Numbered from the stretch's first letter, positions 39,648 through 49,811 are shown. The stretch is 64,000 bases of DNA from Gammaproteobacteria bacterium (GCA_030427485.1 JAUICG010000002.1:248001-312000), one strand, 5' to 3'. Numbers and translations: made by a program. The notes: generated by a model not told the origin, from the sequence alone.

Positions 39648-40322
39648 ATGTCTGACCAATTTGAATTGATCGCAGAAGTACGAACCGACCTGGGGAAAGG
39701 TGCGAGCCGCCGCCTGCGTCGTTTCGACGGCCGGGTTCCCGCCATCATTTACGGTGGGGACAAAGCCCCCCAGTCACTCAGCCTGATCAGCAAAGATCTG
39801 GAAAAGTCGCTGGAAAATGAAGCCTTTTACTCTCACGTCCTGGTTGTCAAGGTCGGCGATGTGAAAGAGAAGGCAATCCTCAAGGACTTGCAACGCCACC
39901 CCGCGAAAAACCGCATCACGCATGTCGACTTCATGCGCATTGATGAAAATGTGGCGATCAAGGTTCACGTGCCGATTCACTTCCTCAACGAGGAGACCTG
40001 CTACGGTGTAAAAACCGAGGGCGGCATGATCCAGCACCAGGCAACCGACATCGAAGTACAGTGTCTGCCCGGCGATATCCCCGCATTCATCGAGGTGGAT
40101 ATGCTCAAGGTAAAAGTCGGGCAAATTATTCACCTTTCTGAAGTGACCCTGCCGGCCGGCGTAGCGTCCGTGGCCTTGGCGCTGGGCGAAGATCACGACC
40201 TGGCAATCGCCTCTGTGCTGGCACCCAAGCTTGCTGAAGAAGACGTGAGTGACGCACCTGCTGACGATGCGGAGGCAGGCGCCGACGACTCTGACGGCGA
40301 AGAAGGCGACAGCGAGGACTAA
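39648..40322 (+). CDS. rplY: 50S ribosomal protein L25/general stress protein Ctc
   Basis: A 224-residue 5S rRNA-binding protein of the long CTC type: an L25 domain at about 1-95, a TL5-like beta domain at about 100-190, and an acidic Asp/Glu/Ala tail from about 200. E. coli L25 has only the first domain. A strong AAAGGAG precedes the ATG. The gene is followed by pth, a usual pairing. Confidence 0.96.
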   Translation: MSDQFELIAEVRTDLGKGASRRLRRFDGRVPAIIYGGDKAPQSLSLISKDLEKSLENEAFYSHVLVVKVGDVKEKAILKDLQRHPAKNRITHVDFMRIDENVAIKVHVPIHFLNEETCYGVKTEGGMIQHQATDIEVQCLPGDIPAFIEVDMLKVKVGQIIHLSEVTLPAGVASVALALGEDHDLAIASVLAPKLAEEDVSDAPADDAEAGADDSDGEEGDSED

Positions 40323-40351
40323 ACCCCTCGCGACGCTGGCCACCTTTCCCA

Positions 40352-40939
40352 ATGACGGCCATCAAGCTGATTGCTGGATTGGGGAACCCCGGTAGCGAAT
40401 ACCGGGGCACCCGGCACAATGCGGGTGCCGACTTCGTCGAGGAGCTGGCGCGCAGGAATGGCGTGACCCTGCAGCCGGAATCCCGGTTCCACGGCCTGAC
40501 CGGACGGCTGACGCTGTCCGGGCACGACCTGCGGCTGCTCATTCCCACTACCTTTATGAATCGCAGCGGCAAATCGGTGGCGGCCATGGCGGGATTCTTC
40601 AAGATCCCGCCCGCTGGCATTCTTATCGCCTATGACGAACTGGACATCCCCGCGGGCTCCGCGCGATTCAAGCAGGGAGGCGGGTTGGGCGGCCACAACG
40701 GCCTGCGCGATATACAGCCGGCGCTGGGTAATAGCGCCGATTTCCATCGCCTGCGAATCGGCATCGGCCACCCCGGCCACGCCTCCCGTGTCACAGGCTA
40801 CGTACTGGGCGCACCCTCAAGAGACGACAGGGAGCGTATCGACGCCTGCATTGATGAGGCGATCGCCGCGCTGCCACTACTGCTGGACGGTGACAGCACC
40901 AAGGCGATGACCCGACTACACAGTTTTAGCGCAGCCTGA
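40352..40939 (+). CDS. pth: Peptidyl-tRNA hydrolase
   Basis: A 195-residue enzyme that recycles peptidyl-tRNAs dropped from ribosomes. Catalytic H22 (TRHNAG), N70, D95 (YDELD) and N116 (GGHNGLRD) are all present. It lies 29 bases after rplY and 26 before ychF. Confidence 0.97.
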   Translation: MTAIKLIAGLGNPGSEYRGTRHNAGADFVEELARRNGVTLQPESRFHGLTGRLTLSGHDLRLLIPTTFMNRSGKSVAAMAGFFKIPPAGILIAYDELDIPAGSARFKQGGGLGGHNGLRDIQPALGNSADFHRLRIGIGHPGHASRVTGYVLGAPSRDDRERIDACIDEAIAALPLLLDGDSTKAMTRLHSFSAA

Positions 40940-40965
40940 GCTGCCGACAGAGACAGGAATACGTT

Positions 40966-42060
40966 ATGGGCTTCAATTGCGGGATCGTCGGCTTACCCAA
41001 CGTCGGCAAATCCACCCTGTTCAATGCGCTGACCAACGCGGGCATTGGCGCGGAGAACTTTCCGTTTTGCACCATCGAACCCAACGCGGGAATCGTGCCC
41101 GTCCCCGACCCGAGGCAGGGCAGGATTGCCGCCATCGTCAAACCGCAGAAAGTGGTCGCAGCGACAATGGAGTTCGTGGACATTGCCGGGCTCGTCGCCG
41201 GTGCCTCCAAAGGTGAAGGCCTGGGCAACCAGTTCCTCGCCAATATCCGCGAGACCGATGCCATCGCCCATGTCGTGCGCTGCTTCGAGGATGACAATGT
41301 CATCCACGTCGCCAATAAAATCGACCCCAAAGCGGACATCGACACCATCAATACAGAACTGGCACTGGCCGACCTGGAGGCCTGTGAAAAGCAATTGCAG
41401 AAAGTCATCCGCACCGCCAAGGGCGGCGACAAGGACGCCATCGCTCTGAAAGCGCTGCTCGAAAACAAGCTGCTGCCACACCTGAATGAGGCGCGGCCCG
41501 TTCGCTCACTGGCGCTCAACGACAGCGAAAAAGCGCTCACCCGGCAGCTGTTCCTGTTGACCAGCAAGCCCACCATGTACATCGCCAACGTCGACGAAAG
41601 CGGCTTTGAGAACAATCCCCGCCTGGATGTGGTGAATGCCATCGCGGCAGAGGAAAACGCCGTTGTTGTCGTCATTTGCAACAAACTGGAATCGGAAATC
41701 GCTGAACTGGCGAACGAGGAGCGACTGGAGTTCCTGCAGGAACTGGGCATGGAAGAACCCGGCCTGGACCGTGTGATTCGTGCCGGCTACGAATTGTTGC
41801 AACTGCAAACCTACTTCACCGCCGGAGTAAAGGAAGTGCGCGCCTGGACAGTGACAGTGGGCGCCACCGCCCCCGAGGCCGCAGGCGTCATCCACACCGA
41901 TTTCCAGAAGGGCTTCATCCGCGCTGAAGTTATCAGCTATGACGACTTTATCAAGCACAATGGTGAACAGGGGGCCAAAGACGCCGGACGCTGGCGTCTC
42001 GAGGGCAAGGAGTACGTGGTGCAGGACGGTGATGTGGTGCATTTCCGGTTCAATGTGTGA
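40966..42060 (+). CDS. ychF: Redox-regulated ATPase YchF
   Basis: A 364-residue Obg-family P-loop ATPase (OLA1 type). The P-loop GLPNVGKST is at 9-17, DIAGLV at about 70, and a C-terminal TGS domain contains [11 protein letters not shown]. The family binds ribosomes and the proteasome-like machinery in stress. It closes the conserved core block; tRNA-Met follows after 96 bases. Confidence 0.97.
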   Translation: MGFNCGIVGLPNVGKSTLFNALTNAGIGAENFPFCTIEPNAGIVPVPDPRQGRIAAIVKPQKVVAATMEFVDIAGLVAGASKGEGLGNQFLANIRETDAIAHVVRCFEDDNVIHVANKIDPKADIDTINTELALADLEACEKQLQKVIRTAKGGDKDAIALKALLENKLLPHLNEARPVRSLALNDSEKALTRQLFLLTSKPTMYIANVDESGFENNPRLDVVNAIAAEENAVVVVICNKLESEIAELANEERLEFLQELGMEEPGLDRVIRAGYELLQLQTYFTAGVKEVRAWTVTVGATAPEAAGVIHTDFQKGFIRAEVISYDDFIKHNGEQGAKDAGRWRLEGKEYVVQDGDVVHFRFNV

Positions 42061-42087
42061 ACAACAATGCCCGTGTGGGACTGATTC

Positions 42088-42116
42088 TTGACTTGCCTCC
42101 CCAAAATGCGGAAAAT
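42088..42116 (+). promoter_or_regulatory. Promoter of tRNA-Met
   Basis: TTGACT (42088-42093) and GAAAAT (42111-42116) are separated by 17 bases, followed by a GC-rich GCGCGC-type discriminator typical of stringently controlled stable-RNA promoters. It lies about 40 bases before the mature tRNA end. Confidence 0.7.
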
Positions 42117-42156
42117 GCGCGCCTCTTCGGGACGGGTGGTCCCTGTATGTGTTTTT

Positions 42157-42233
42157 GGCTACGTAGCTCAGCTGGTTAGAGCACAGCATTCATAATGCTG
42201 GGGTCGCTGGTTCAAGTCCAGCCGTAGCTACCA
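42157..42233 (+). tRNA. tRNA-Met, elongator (anticodon CAT)
   Basis: A 77-base cloverleaf with encoded CCA. The acceptor GGCTACG pairs with CGTAGCT (one G-T pair), the anticodon stem CAGCA/TGCTG holds CAT, and the T-loop GTTCAAGTC is canonical. The close match to E. coli metT/metU and the paired 1-72 position identify the elongator rather than the initiator tRNA. A run of T follows directly and could aid termination. Confidence 0.97.
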
Positions 42234-42372
42234 TTTTTTCCATATAAATCAGTGTTTTAACGGCTCCAGGCTCTACGGCTCTACCCCATTATCGGGAGAT
42301 GACTTTACCCAATTCACGGGGGACAGGCATCCGTTCTTACCCGGTTGATAATGCATGGGGGCCTGGGCGCGA

Positions 42373-43113
42373 TCAACAGTTGTCGGGGTCAGTGAACGCA
42401 CATACCACGGTACGCGGATCACTGCGGGAGTTTGTCCTCGCCGAAAGATAGATGTTGCTCAGTACCAACTGTGAGAGATCACTGGCGCCATCGTCGAGGA
42501 TATTGACATCCACCTGCCATTGATAAACATGCTCAAAATCCCAGAAGGTCGTCAGGTCCCTCCCCAGGCCACTGGCTACAACTCTGCTATTGTTATCGAC
42601 GTCTTGCTTATGTTGCTGGTCCAGGGATTTGGCCGCCGCAGATGCCCAGTTGTGCAAGCCCTCCAAAGCCGGTGCGTCTTGCCCAGCGCCCGAAATGTGA
42701 GTTGCGACGGCAGGTGCATCGCCCTTTTCCTGCAAACCGTGCAGAAAATCGATACTGAGCGCCCTCTCTTGGCCATCAGCAGTCGCCAACTGGTTGCCAT
42801 TGGAATGTTGTCCCCGCGAAACACGCTGCTTATCCACCGGCTTCTCGGCGCTGGATCCGCCGAACTTTCCACGCTGGAACAATGCGAACTCCACTGAATC
42901 ACTGTAATAGTTGACCATCAGCGTATTGCAGTCTCCTTTCAGGTCAACGCAGTTGCTGAGGTTGCCAACCGGGCGCGTTACATCGCCAATGCTGCCGTCG
43001 CCCGCTGTTCCTGGGGTGCTTATACCACCGGTACCGGCTGCGTTCGCAGCAAGCGCCATCATCAGGACCGCACCGGCCACAATTATCGGCTCAAACTTGT
43101 GTCGCACTAACAT
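42373..43113 (-). CDS. Secreted protein of unknown function
   Basis: A 246-residue protein with a Sec signal peptide (AVLMMALAANA, cleavage near residue 25). The mature part starts Gly/Thr-rich, has CVDLKGDC near residues 35-45 and ends CAFTDPDNC, so two disulfides are possible. The ATG at 43113 has a GAGGT ribosome site; the codon before it is a GTG alternative. No membrane anchor or PEP-CTERM tail is present. It is divergent from the first giant TPR protein and marks the start of the lineage-specific region. I do not recognise the family. Confidence 0.65.
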   Translation of the reverse strand: MLVRHKFEPIIVAGAVLMMALAANAAGTGGISTPGTAGDGSIGDVTRPVGNLSNCVDLKGDCNTLMVNYYSDSVEFALFQRGKFGGSSAEKPVDKQRVSRGQHSNGNQLATADGQERALSIDFLHGLQEKGDAPAVATHISGAGQDAPALEGLHNWASAAAKSLDQQHKQDVDNNSRVVASGLGRDLTTFWDFEHVYQWQVDVNILDDGASDLSQLVLSNIYLSARTNSRSDPRTVVCAFTDPDNC

Positions 43114-43692
43114 CACCTACCTCTTGTCTGTCAACAACCGCCACCTCCAGCCTTACAACGGAGGTATACACACCCTGTCCCGAAACAGGGGCAGATTATC
43201 ACTCAAGGTTGGGTCAACAGCGCCTGGTCCACCGTGCGCGGGCCGATGTCAACGGGCCCAGGCCATATGTTTGCGGAGGTGGACTTACGACCGAAGGTTT
43301 TTGCATCAGAATAACTCCCGAATCGATTTATTATTTTGACTGCGGACATTTTATTAGCTACAACTAAGATTATGCAATATTTATACCAAACATTTTTTTG
43401 TATATGTAATCAGTAAGCTATGAACTTCAGTCAATTTCAAATTGCATGGATTGTAAAAAAAGCTGACGGTGGTGTCGCCCCGGATGCTGATCTTGCTGTA
43501 ACCCGGAAAGCCTTCCGAGACCCATCAAACAGCGGCAATCGTTTGTCTTCACAGGCACATGACTCAGGCAGCGAAAGTCCCCGCCCTCCATCCCGGTTAT
43601 TCTTGACACTGTTCTCTGTGCGCGATTATGGTAACCGTTCATACGCCGCGTTCCACAGTCTAAGAATAAGCGGGTTAAGTCCGAAAATCGGT
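43114..43692. other. Divergent intergenic region, possible structured leader
   Basis: A 579-base gap between divergent genes. It contains two hairpins on the minus-strand side (ACCTCC/GGAGGT at 43143-43165 and CCCTGT/ACAGGG at 43173-43190), an AT-rich stretch at about 43330-43420, and a CGGAA-AGCC-TTCCG hairpin at 43504-43517. The TPR frame is open through the last 270 bases but lacks coding character there. Confidence 0.5.
43603..43632 (+). promoter_or_regulatory. Candidate sigma-70 promoter of the TPR lipoprotein gene
   Basis: A consensus TTGACA (43603-43608) and TATGGT (43627-43632) are 18 bases apart, about 60 bases before the ATG at 43693. Its position inside the upstream open frame supports the downstream start that begins the lipoprotein signal peptide. 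Confidence 0.55.
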
Positions 43693-46512
43693 ATGGCTAA
43701 AGCAGTTTTTCTATCAGTCCGACGCCTGTTGCAGCTTGCGCTTGCAAGCTGTGTCGTGGCGATGGCAGCCTGTGATAGCAACAGCGTCTCACAACACATG
43801 AGCGAGGCGGAGCAACACTACGAAGCACGCCAGTACGACGAGGCGATTGTAGAATTGAAGCAGGCCTTGGGAATTGCCGGCGAGCAGCAGCAAACGCTCC
43901 CCAAAGCGCGCTGGATGCTGGGCATGTCTTATCTGCAGACGGGCGATACGATGGCCGCAGCCAAGGAACTCACGCGCGCAGGGGATCTGGGCTGGAATCG
44001 CAACGAGATACTGCCGTCACTGGCCGAGGCACTGCTCCGCAACGGCGAATTTACCCAGACGATGGAACTCTCCACGGCCGGACTGGAGCCAAAGATTGCC
44101 GCCATGCTGCAAATACAACAGGCGCAGGCACTTCTGGAATTGGGTGATGTTTGGACAGCCGATACCTATATCAACAAAGCGGCGGAATTGCTGCCCGGCA
44201 ATATCGATGTATCAATGGCCAGAGCACAGATCCTGGGTGCATCCGGCGATACCGACGGCGCTCTGACGGCGATTGAACGCGTCTTGAAAGAGCGGCCGAA
44301 TAAACACTATGCCTGGAGCTACAAAGGTGACCTGCTGACGCTCAAGCAAATGCTGCCCGAAGCGCTCGAGGCGTACACTACCGCCATAAAGCTGTCCCCC
44401 AGAAACAGGGAATACCGATTCAAACGCGGCCTGCTCAACCTCCATCTGCATCAGTTGCACAAGGTCGCTCCCGATCTCAGATTCCTGCTCGCCGCCGCGC
44501 CAAAGTCGGCGACGACAAATTATCTCAAGGGGTCCATGGATTTCCACAATGGCGCCTACGCAGACAGTATTATTGCCCTGACGCTGGCCAGGCCCGTCGC
44601 TCAGCAATATCCGCTCATTCTTTTCTATCTGGCCGGAGCCTATCTGGCGGAGGGCTATGAGGAAGAGGCCCTGAGACAGGCGGAGCGGCAGGTCAGCCTG
44701 AATCCCGATTTCGCGCCGGGTCGTATACTGTTGGCGAGCCTCTATATCAAGAACTCCCAGGCGGCGGATGCACAACAAATTCTGCGCCCGGTACTGCAGG
44801 CGAACCCGACAGACACGCTGTCACTGAATCTTATGGCCAAAGCGTTGATGCAGGACGGCAAGCAGGAGCGGGCGCTGAGAATACTGGAAACAATAACGGG
44901 GATAGAGCCAGACTCCGCCAATGCCCACTTTGAACTGGGGGCCGGCCTGCTGTCAGCCGGCCAGGGCGAGGCAGCCAACCGGCAGTTTGAAGCCGCTCTG
45001 GCGCTCGATCCCACTCTCGAACAGGCGGCCCTGTTGCGCGTGCAGTACCTGCATCATATCGGGAATTTCAGCGGCGCCATTGTCGCGGCGAAGAACAATG
45101 CGCACCATCATCCCGAGAGCGTACAAGCTCAGAATCTGCTGGGCCAGAACTACCTGGCGAACGAGCAGATCGAGGAGGCTGCAGCGGCGTTCGAAGAAGC
45201 ACTGTCCCTGGCACCCGGTGACCCCGCAGCTAACCACGCATTGGCGCTGATTGAACAGGGTCGGGGAAATACTGCTGCCAGTCGCGCTCGCTATCAGGCG
45301 GTGCTGGCGGTGAAGCCGGATCATTTGCCAACACTTCTGCATAAGGCGGTACTGGCTGCGGAGCCGGGGAATGAAGCCGAGATGGTGGCTCAACTGCAAC
45401 ACGCCATCGAAGTGCACCCGGGGGCGCTGGAACCCAGGCTGATGCTGGCACGATACTATTTGTGGGAAAACAAACCCGACAAAATTCCAGCACTGCTGGC
45501 CGTGCTGCCGGAAACACAGCGGCAATCACCCGATGCCCTGCATATCACGGCGGTGTCGCAAATTTCTCAACAGCTTTACAGCAAGGCAATCTACAACCTG
45601 GAACAGTTGGTCAAAGCCAGGCCCGAGAGCGCGCTGGTCCACCACCTGCTGGCAACCGCTGCCGCAGGCACCGGTGACATGGAGTTGGCGAGAGCAGAAT
45701 TGGGGCGCGCTGCAGAACTTGATGAGAACTTTGTTCCCACGCTGGTCGCGTTGGCCAGACTGGCGTGGTTCGACGGTGATACCAAAGGATTCAACCGCTA
45801 CCTGAAGCGTCTGAGCAAACTTGCTCCCGAAGCGCCAGACGTAGTGCGATTGCAGGCCATAGCAGCACAACAAACTGGCAATCCTAAGCGGGCCATTGCA
45901 CTCTCCCGGCAAGCGCTGGAACTCGCACCGGAAACAAAGGTGATGCTGGAACTGGCAGGCTACCACCACGCGTCTGGCAACGGTGCGGACGCGCGGCAGG
46001 TCGTGCAGGACTGGGTATCAAACCACCCGAATGATGCAGAAGCACGGCTGGTACTGGCCACCCAACTGGCCGATGCGGGACAGATAAAGGACGCAACGCT
46101 CCACTTTCAGGAGGTGGTAAAACAACAGCCGCAAAATTCAATTGCCCTGAACTTTCTGGCTGCATACCTTTGGGCCGACAAAAAGCCGCAGGACACCCCT
46201 GAGTTTGCGCAGCTTGATCGCATAGTTAAACCAGACAGGGCTGCGGTGCTTAAGACATTGGCCCTGGTGGATTCAGACGTCGGCAGCCAACAGGAAGCGC
46301 TGCAACAAATCCGGCTCGGTGCGCAGGCGTCGCAGAATCACCGCGACCTGCCCTATCACCAGGCAATGATCCAGGCAATGTCGGGCAATAAAGCCACCGC
46401 AATCGAAATACTCAGGAGCATACTTGACGTCGACAGTGCCACGTTCGCTCCAAAAGACAATACCGAACAACTGCTGGCATCCCTGCAAAACGTGCTTGCG
46501 GAGAATCGCTGA
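43693..46512 (+). CDS. PEP-CTERM-type TPR lipoprotein (PrsT-like)
   Basis: A 939-residue protein with a lipoprotein signal peptide (lipobox MAAC near residue 27) followed by some 20 consecutive TPR-like helical pairs, for example EAEQHYEARQYDEAIVELKQAL and NLLGQNYLANEQIEEAAAAF. Length, lipid anchor and repeat content match the PEP-CTERM system TPR lipoprotein family (TIGR02917, PrsT). Such proteins usually accompany exosortase and exopolysaccharide genes; none are in this window. A longer in-frame start at 43420 is rejected because it buries the signal peptide. A second large TPR gene follows. Confidence 0.8.
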   Translation: MAKAVFLSVRRLLQLALASCVVAMAACDSNSVSQHMSEAEQHYEARQYDEAIVELKQALGIAGEQQQTLPKARWMLGMSYLQTGDTMAAAKELTRAGDLGWNRNEILPSLAEALLRNGEFTQTMELSTAGLEPKIAAMLQIQQAQALLELGDVWTADTYINKAAELLPGNIDVSMARAQILGASGDTDGALTAIERVLKERPNKHYAWSYKGDLLTLKQMLPEALEAYTTAIKLSPRNREYRFKRGLLNLHLHQLHKVAPDLRFLLAAAPKSATTNYLKGSMDFHNGAYADSIIALTLARPVAQQYPLILFYLAGAYLAEGYEEEALRQAERQVSLNPDFAPGRILLASLYIKNSQAADAQQILRPVLQANPTDTLSLNLMAKALMQDGKQERALRILETITGIEPDSANAHFELGAGLLSAGQGEAANRQFEAALALDPTLEQAALLRVQYLHHIGNFSGAIVAAKNNAHHHPESVQAQNLLGQNYLANEQIEEAAAAFEEALSLAPGDPAANHALALIEQGRGNTAASRARYQAVLAVKPDHLPTLLHKAVLAAEPGNEAEMVAQLQHAIEVHPGALEPRLMLARYYLWENKPDKIPALLAVLPETQRQSPDALHITAVSQISQQLYSKAIYNLEQLVKARPESALVHHLLATAAAGTGDMELARAELGRAAELDENFVPTLVALARLAWFDGDTKGFNRYLKRLSKLAPEAPDVVRLQAIAAQQTGNPKRAIALSRQALELAPETKVMLELAGYHHASGNGADARQVVQDWVSNHPNDAEARLVLATQLADAGQIKDATLHFQEVVKQQPQNSIALNFLAAYLWADKKPQDTPEFAQLDRIVKPDRAAVLKTLALVDSDVGSQQEALQQIRLGAQASQNHRDLPYHQAMIQAMSGNKATAIEILRSILDVDSATFAPKDNTEQLLASLQNVLAENR

Positions 46513-46613
46513 AAGTAACGCCATGCGGAGCGCAGCATCACAGCACCAGACAAGGCCTTATCGAACGTACATTGACCGCAGTAAGCCGGGATATTCGGGA
46601 CTTCTCATTACTT

Positions 46614-49484
46614 ATGCGTAAAGAGTTCAACGAAGTAAAACACGATGAGCGGGTGCCGTACGACGGCGCCCAGGACTGGCCTGAACGGCCGAACTACCAG
46701 GGTCTGAAACGGGGTCTGCTGGTGGCTCTGATAGCCGCTGTCGGCGTCGCCGCGGTATTGGGACTGAAGGACGTGATACCGAAAGATCACCGCGCGAGGG
46801 CAACGCAGTTTCTTGCTGAAGAAGACTATGCGTCCGCTGTGACCGAGCTCAAACACGAACTCCGCGACAACCCCGGCGATGGCGAGTTGCGCTGGATTCT
46901 CGGTGAAACCTACCTGCAGATGGGGCAGAAAGCGGATGCGCTTAACTATATGCAGGAGGCGTTCGATCTGAATTATCGCAGCCCGGATCTGGTGCTGGCC
47001 CTGGCACGCTCAAAACTACTGTCACGCAACTATAAAGGTGTGCTTGAACTGTATGAGGACTGGGGGCGTGTTGAGCCGGATGTCGACGCTGCAAACTGGG
47101 AGGTTTTGCGCGGCCAGGCTTTCCTTGAATTGAGCCAGCGTGAGGACGCGGTGGCGGCATTTTTACAGGCGTTGCGGCGCAACCCGGACAACAATGACGC
47201 CAAGCGGGGCCTCGTGGAATCGGAACTGGGAGCGGATCTCGCTGGCCTCTCAGAAAAGGATATCGAGCGCGTCTTGGCAACCGGACGGGACCAACCGGAG
47301 ACCTGGATACTACGCGGCGAACTGGCGCTGTCCAGAGGAAATCTGGAGGAGGCCCGCACTTCATTCGAAAAAGCCGTGGCGCGCGGGCCCGACAGTGTAT
47401 TCGCGCTGGCCGGGCTGGTTCGTTCACTCATTGCCAGCGATAAACTAGACGATGCCCGCGAATCGGTGACGCTGCTTGCAATGAAATTTCCCACCGACCC
47501 GATGAGCGCCTATGTGCGCGCCTTGTATGCCAAGCAAGCAGAGCAGTATGTGCAAGCACTGGATGCGCTGAAGGTCGTACTGGACTACGAGCCGGACCAC
47601 GCCATGAGCTTGCTGCTAATGGGAGAGATCTATTTCGAGATGGAAAACCACGTGCAGGCTATGGAATACCTCAAACTGTTTCACCACCACAAGCCAGACA
47701 GCGTGCTGGGACGCAGGCAGTTGGCCGCAATTTTGAATCAGCGTGGCTCACACAAGGAGGCTATAGAACTACTGGAGCCGCTGCTGGAGCAATCCCGCAA
47801 CGACCCGGAAATTGCCGCGATACTGGCCAATTCCTACAATGCAATGGGCGATGAGCAGCGCGCGAAGGGGTATCAATCACTGTTTTTCAAACTGGGCTCA
47901 GTAAACTCTGCTGCCCGCGTCGCACTTGGGCACATCAACAGTGGCGATACAGAGGAGGGAATTACCAAACTCGACCAGTTGGTGGAGGATGCCCCGGAGA
48001 AAGTAGAGACCCAGATCATGCTCACCGTCACCCTGTTGCATGGTGGTGAATATGAGAAGGCGCGAGATATCAGCGCTGCCCTTCTGGAAGAGCGACCAAA
48101 CGACACACAAGTACTGTACTTGCACGGCTCGGTGCTGGAACTGTCGGGCGATCTGGCCGGTGCGGGGGAACTGTATCACCGCGCGCTGAAGCTGTCATCC
48201 AGGTTCAGCATGGCCGAACTCGCAATGGCGCGAATTGACATGAGCACCGGCAAGCCAAAAGCTGCAAAGAAACGTATCAAAAAGCTGTTGGCAAAGGATC
48301 CAGGCAATACGACCGCCCAGTTATGGCTCGTACAACTCGCGGTGGGCGAAGGCAATTACGAGGATGCTATTGCGCGCCTGGAAGATATATGTGCGGCCAA
48401 CAGAAAAATCCTGCAGCCGCGCCTGATTCTCGCTGATCTTTACTTGCAACAGGGGAAGGCGGACAGCGCACTGCATGTCAGCCAGGAAATCGTAAAACTG
48501 GTTCCCGATCACCCCGTGGGAAACTACCTACTGGCCAGCGCGCAAATACTGGGCGGGGAATTCGATGAGGGCCTGGCGATACTGGACGAGTTGGAAATAT
48601 CCAACCCCGATGATCTGAACACAAAGTGGCAAGTGGTCGACGCCCAGGAGGCCAAAGGCAATCAGGAGGCTGTGTACGAAGCGCTACAGCGAATACTGGC
48701 GGTAGACCCGAACAGTCCGCGCGCGCTACTGAAACTCGCGATGATGGAGCGCCTGAAGGGCGATGACAAAGCAGCCATTGCACTGGCAAGCCGGTTTACC
48801 CAAAGCCATCCGGAATCCGGGATGGGCTATATGGTAGAAGCACAGATTCTGATGGACAAACAACAGTATCCCCCGGCATCAGAATTGCTGAGCAAGGCTT
48901 TTTCACTGAATAACGATTCGATCACGCTGTCACGCTATTTTACAGCATTGTCCAGAACGGGTGAGATTGAAAAGGCGGATACGGCGATGTCTGACTGGTT
49001 GGCCGTCAACCCCCAGGACAGTATTGCGCGCCTGGCATGGGCGGACGAAATTTTGCGCCGCGGCGATGCCGCGAGAGCGGTAAAACAATATGAACTGGTG
49101 GCGCGGCACGAACCGGAGAACGTAGCGGTATTGGTACGACTGGCAAGCGGGTATCACGAGTTGGGAGACAGGCGCGATCTGAAAACCGCCCAGGAGGCCT
49201 ATGAACTGGATCCGGACGATCTGTACGCCAAACATTTATACGGCTGGCTACTCGCGGAAACCGGCCTGGGCGACCAGGGCACACAGATGTTACGCGAAGT
49301 CGTCGCACACGCCCCGGATAACGTGACTTTTCGGATTCACCTGGCCACAGCCCTGGCCGACAACGGCCTTGAAGATGATGCCAGATCAGTACTGCATCCA
49401 TTGGTATACAGCGACAATCCGCTGGGCGAGGCGCCTCTACCGGCGGTCACTGCCCTGATGGACCGGTTAAACAACGCGCAGTAA
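46614..49484 (+). CDS. Membrane-anchored giant TPR protein (PrsT-like)
   Basis: A 956-residue protein with a short cytoplasmic N-terminus, one membrane helix (about residues 36-54, GLLVALIAAVGVAAVLGL), then continuous TPR-type repeats to the end. It resembles the preceding protein in size and repeat style but has a transmembrane anchor instead of a lipobox. The ATG at 46614 is preferred; an in-frame TTG at 46572 would add 14 residues. The two genes are 101 bases apart in the same direction and are probably paralogues or functional partners, one in each membrane. Confidence 0.75.
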   Translation: MRKEFNEVKHDERVPYDGAQDWPERPNYQGLKRGLLVALIAAVGVAAVLGLKDVIPKDHRARATQFLAEEDYASAVTELKHELRDNPGDGELRWILGETYLQMGQKADALNYMQEAFDLNYRSPDLVLALARSKLLSRNYKGVLELYEDWGRVEPDVDAANWEVLRGQAFLELSQREDAVAAFLQALRRNPDNNDAKRGLVESELGADLAGLSEKDIERVLATGRDQPETWILRGELALSRGNLEEARTSFEKAVARGPDSVFALAGLVRSLIASDKLDDARESVTLLAMKFPTDPMSAYVRALYAKQAEQYVQALDALKVVLDYEPDHAMSLLLMGEIYFEMENHVQAMEYLKLFHHHKPDSVLGRRQLAAILNQRGSHKEAIELLEPLLEQSRNDPEIAAILANSYNAMGDEQRAKGYQSLFFKLGSVNSAARVALGHINSGDTEEGITKLDQLVEDAPEKVETQIMLTVTLLHGGEYEKARDISAALLEERPNDTQVLYLHGSVLELSGDLAGAGELYHRALKLSSRFSMAELAMARIDMSTGKPKAAKKRIKKLLAKDPGNTTAQLWLVQLAVGEGNYEDAIARLEDICAANRKILQPRLILADLYLQQGKADSALHVSQEIVKLVPDHPVGNYLLASAQILGGEFDEGLAILDELEISNPDDLNTKWQVVDAQEAKGNQEAVYEALQRILAVDPNSPRALLKLAMMERLKGDDKAAIALASRFTQSHPESGMGYMVEAQILMDKQQYPPASELLSKAFSLNNDSITLSRYFTALSRTGEIEKADTAMSDWLAVNPQDSIARLAWADEILRRGDAARAVKQYELVARHEPENVAVLVRLASGYHELGDRRDLKTAQEAYELDPDDLYAKHLYGWLLAETGLGDQGTQMLREVVAHAPDNVTFRIHLATALADNGLEDDARSVLHPLVYSDNPLGEAPLPAVTALMDRLNNAQ

Positions 49485-49523
49485 CGATTTTAACCACGCG
49501 CTGCATGCGGGGGTGGCAAACGA

Positions 49524-49805
49524 TTAAATGCTCTCACGCTGAAAATCACTTTTCGCTCTGCCATTCGAACGAAAACTGACCTGATGCGAACCTGAATCCA
49601 CGACCTCAAACTCTGCGATCATTTTCCGGACGATCACTTTCTCTCGAAATCCCATTAAGACTACTTATAATTCCAGCGGTGTTATGATCTCGCGTTCGCG
49701 TACTGGGCCGTCCAGCCAGCGCAGGAACGACTCGAAATCCTCGTGACGCTTCCAGCTGAAAAGAGTACGGTCAATATGTCAGTCAGATAAGTACAAAAGT
49801 CTCAT
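49524..49805 (-). pseudogene. Small reading frame broken by two in-frame stops
   Basis: Read from ATG 49805, one frame shows coding-like sequence over 94 codons but is cut by TGA at 49779-49781 and TAA at 49665-49667. Segments are MRLLYLSD, then HIDRTLFSWKRHEDFES with WLDGPVREREIITPLEL, then MGFREKVIVRKMIAEFEVV ending at 49524. The last part could be a separate 43-residue ORF from ATG 49655. The family is not recognised; the SD-x-H opening recalls metallophosphoesterase termini only weakly. It lies 6 bases downstream of the NPYG-repeat gene. Confidence 0.4.
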
Positions 49806-49811
49806 AACAAC

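Noticed and set aside
42157..43360. tRNA-Met as a genomic-island attachment site
   Set aside because: Gene content changes just after the tRNA, but no integrase is present and only a 7-base match (TAGCTAC near 43353) to the tRNA 3' end was seen downstream.
43500..43540. Cyclic di-GMP-I riboswitch before the TPR gene
   Set aside because: A short AAAGCC-containing hairpin recalls the class, but the conserved core was not found.
43420..43692. N-terminal extension of the TPR lipoprotein
   Set aside because: It would bury the lipoprotein signal peptide, and a consensus promoter lies inside it.
49779..49781. In-frame TGA as a selenocysteine codon
   Set aside because: A second stop (TAA) follows in the same frame and no SECIS-like hairpin directly after the TGA was noticed; decay is simpler.
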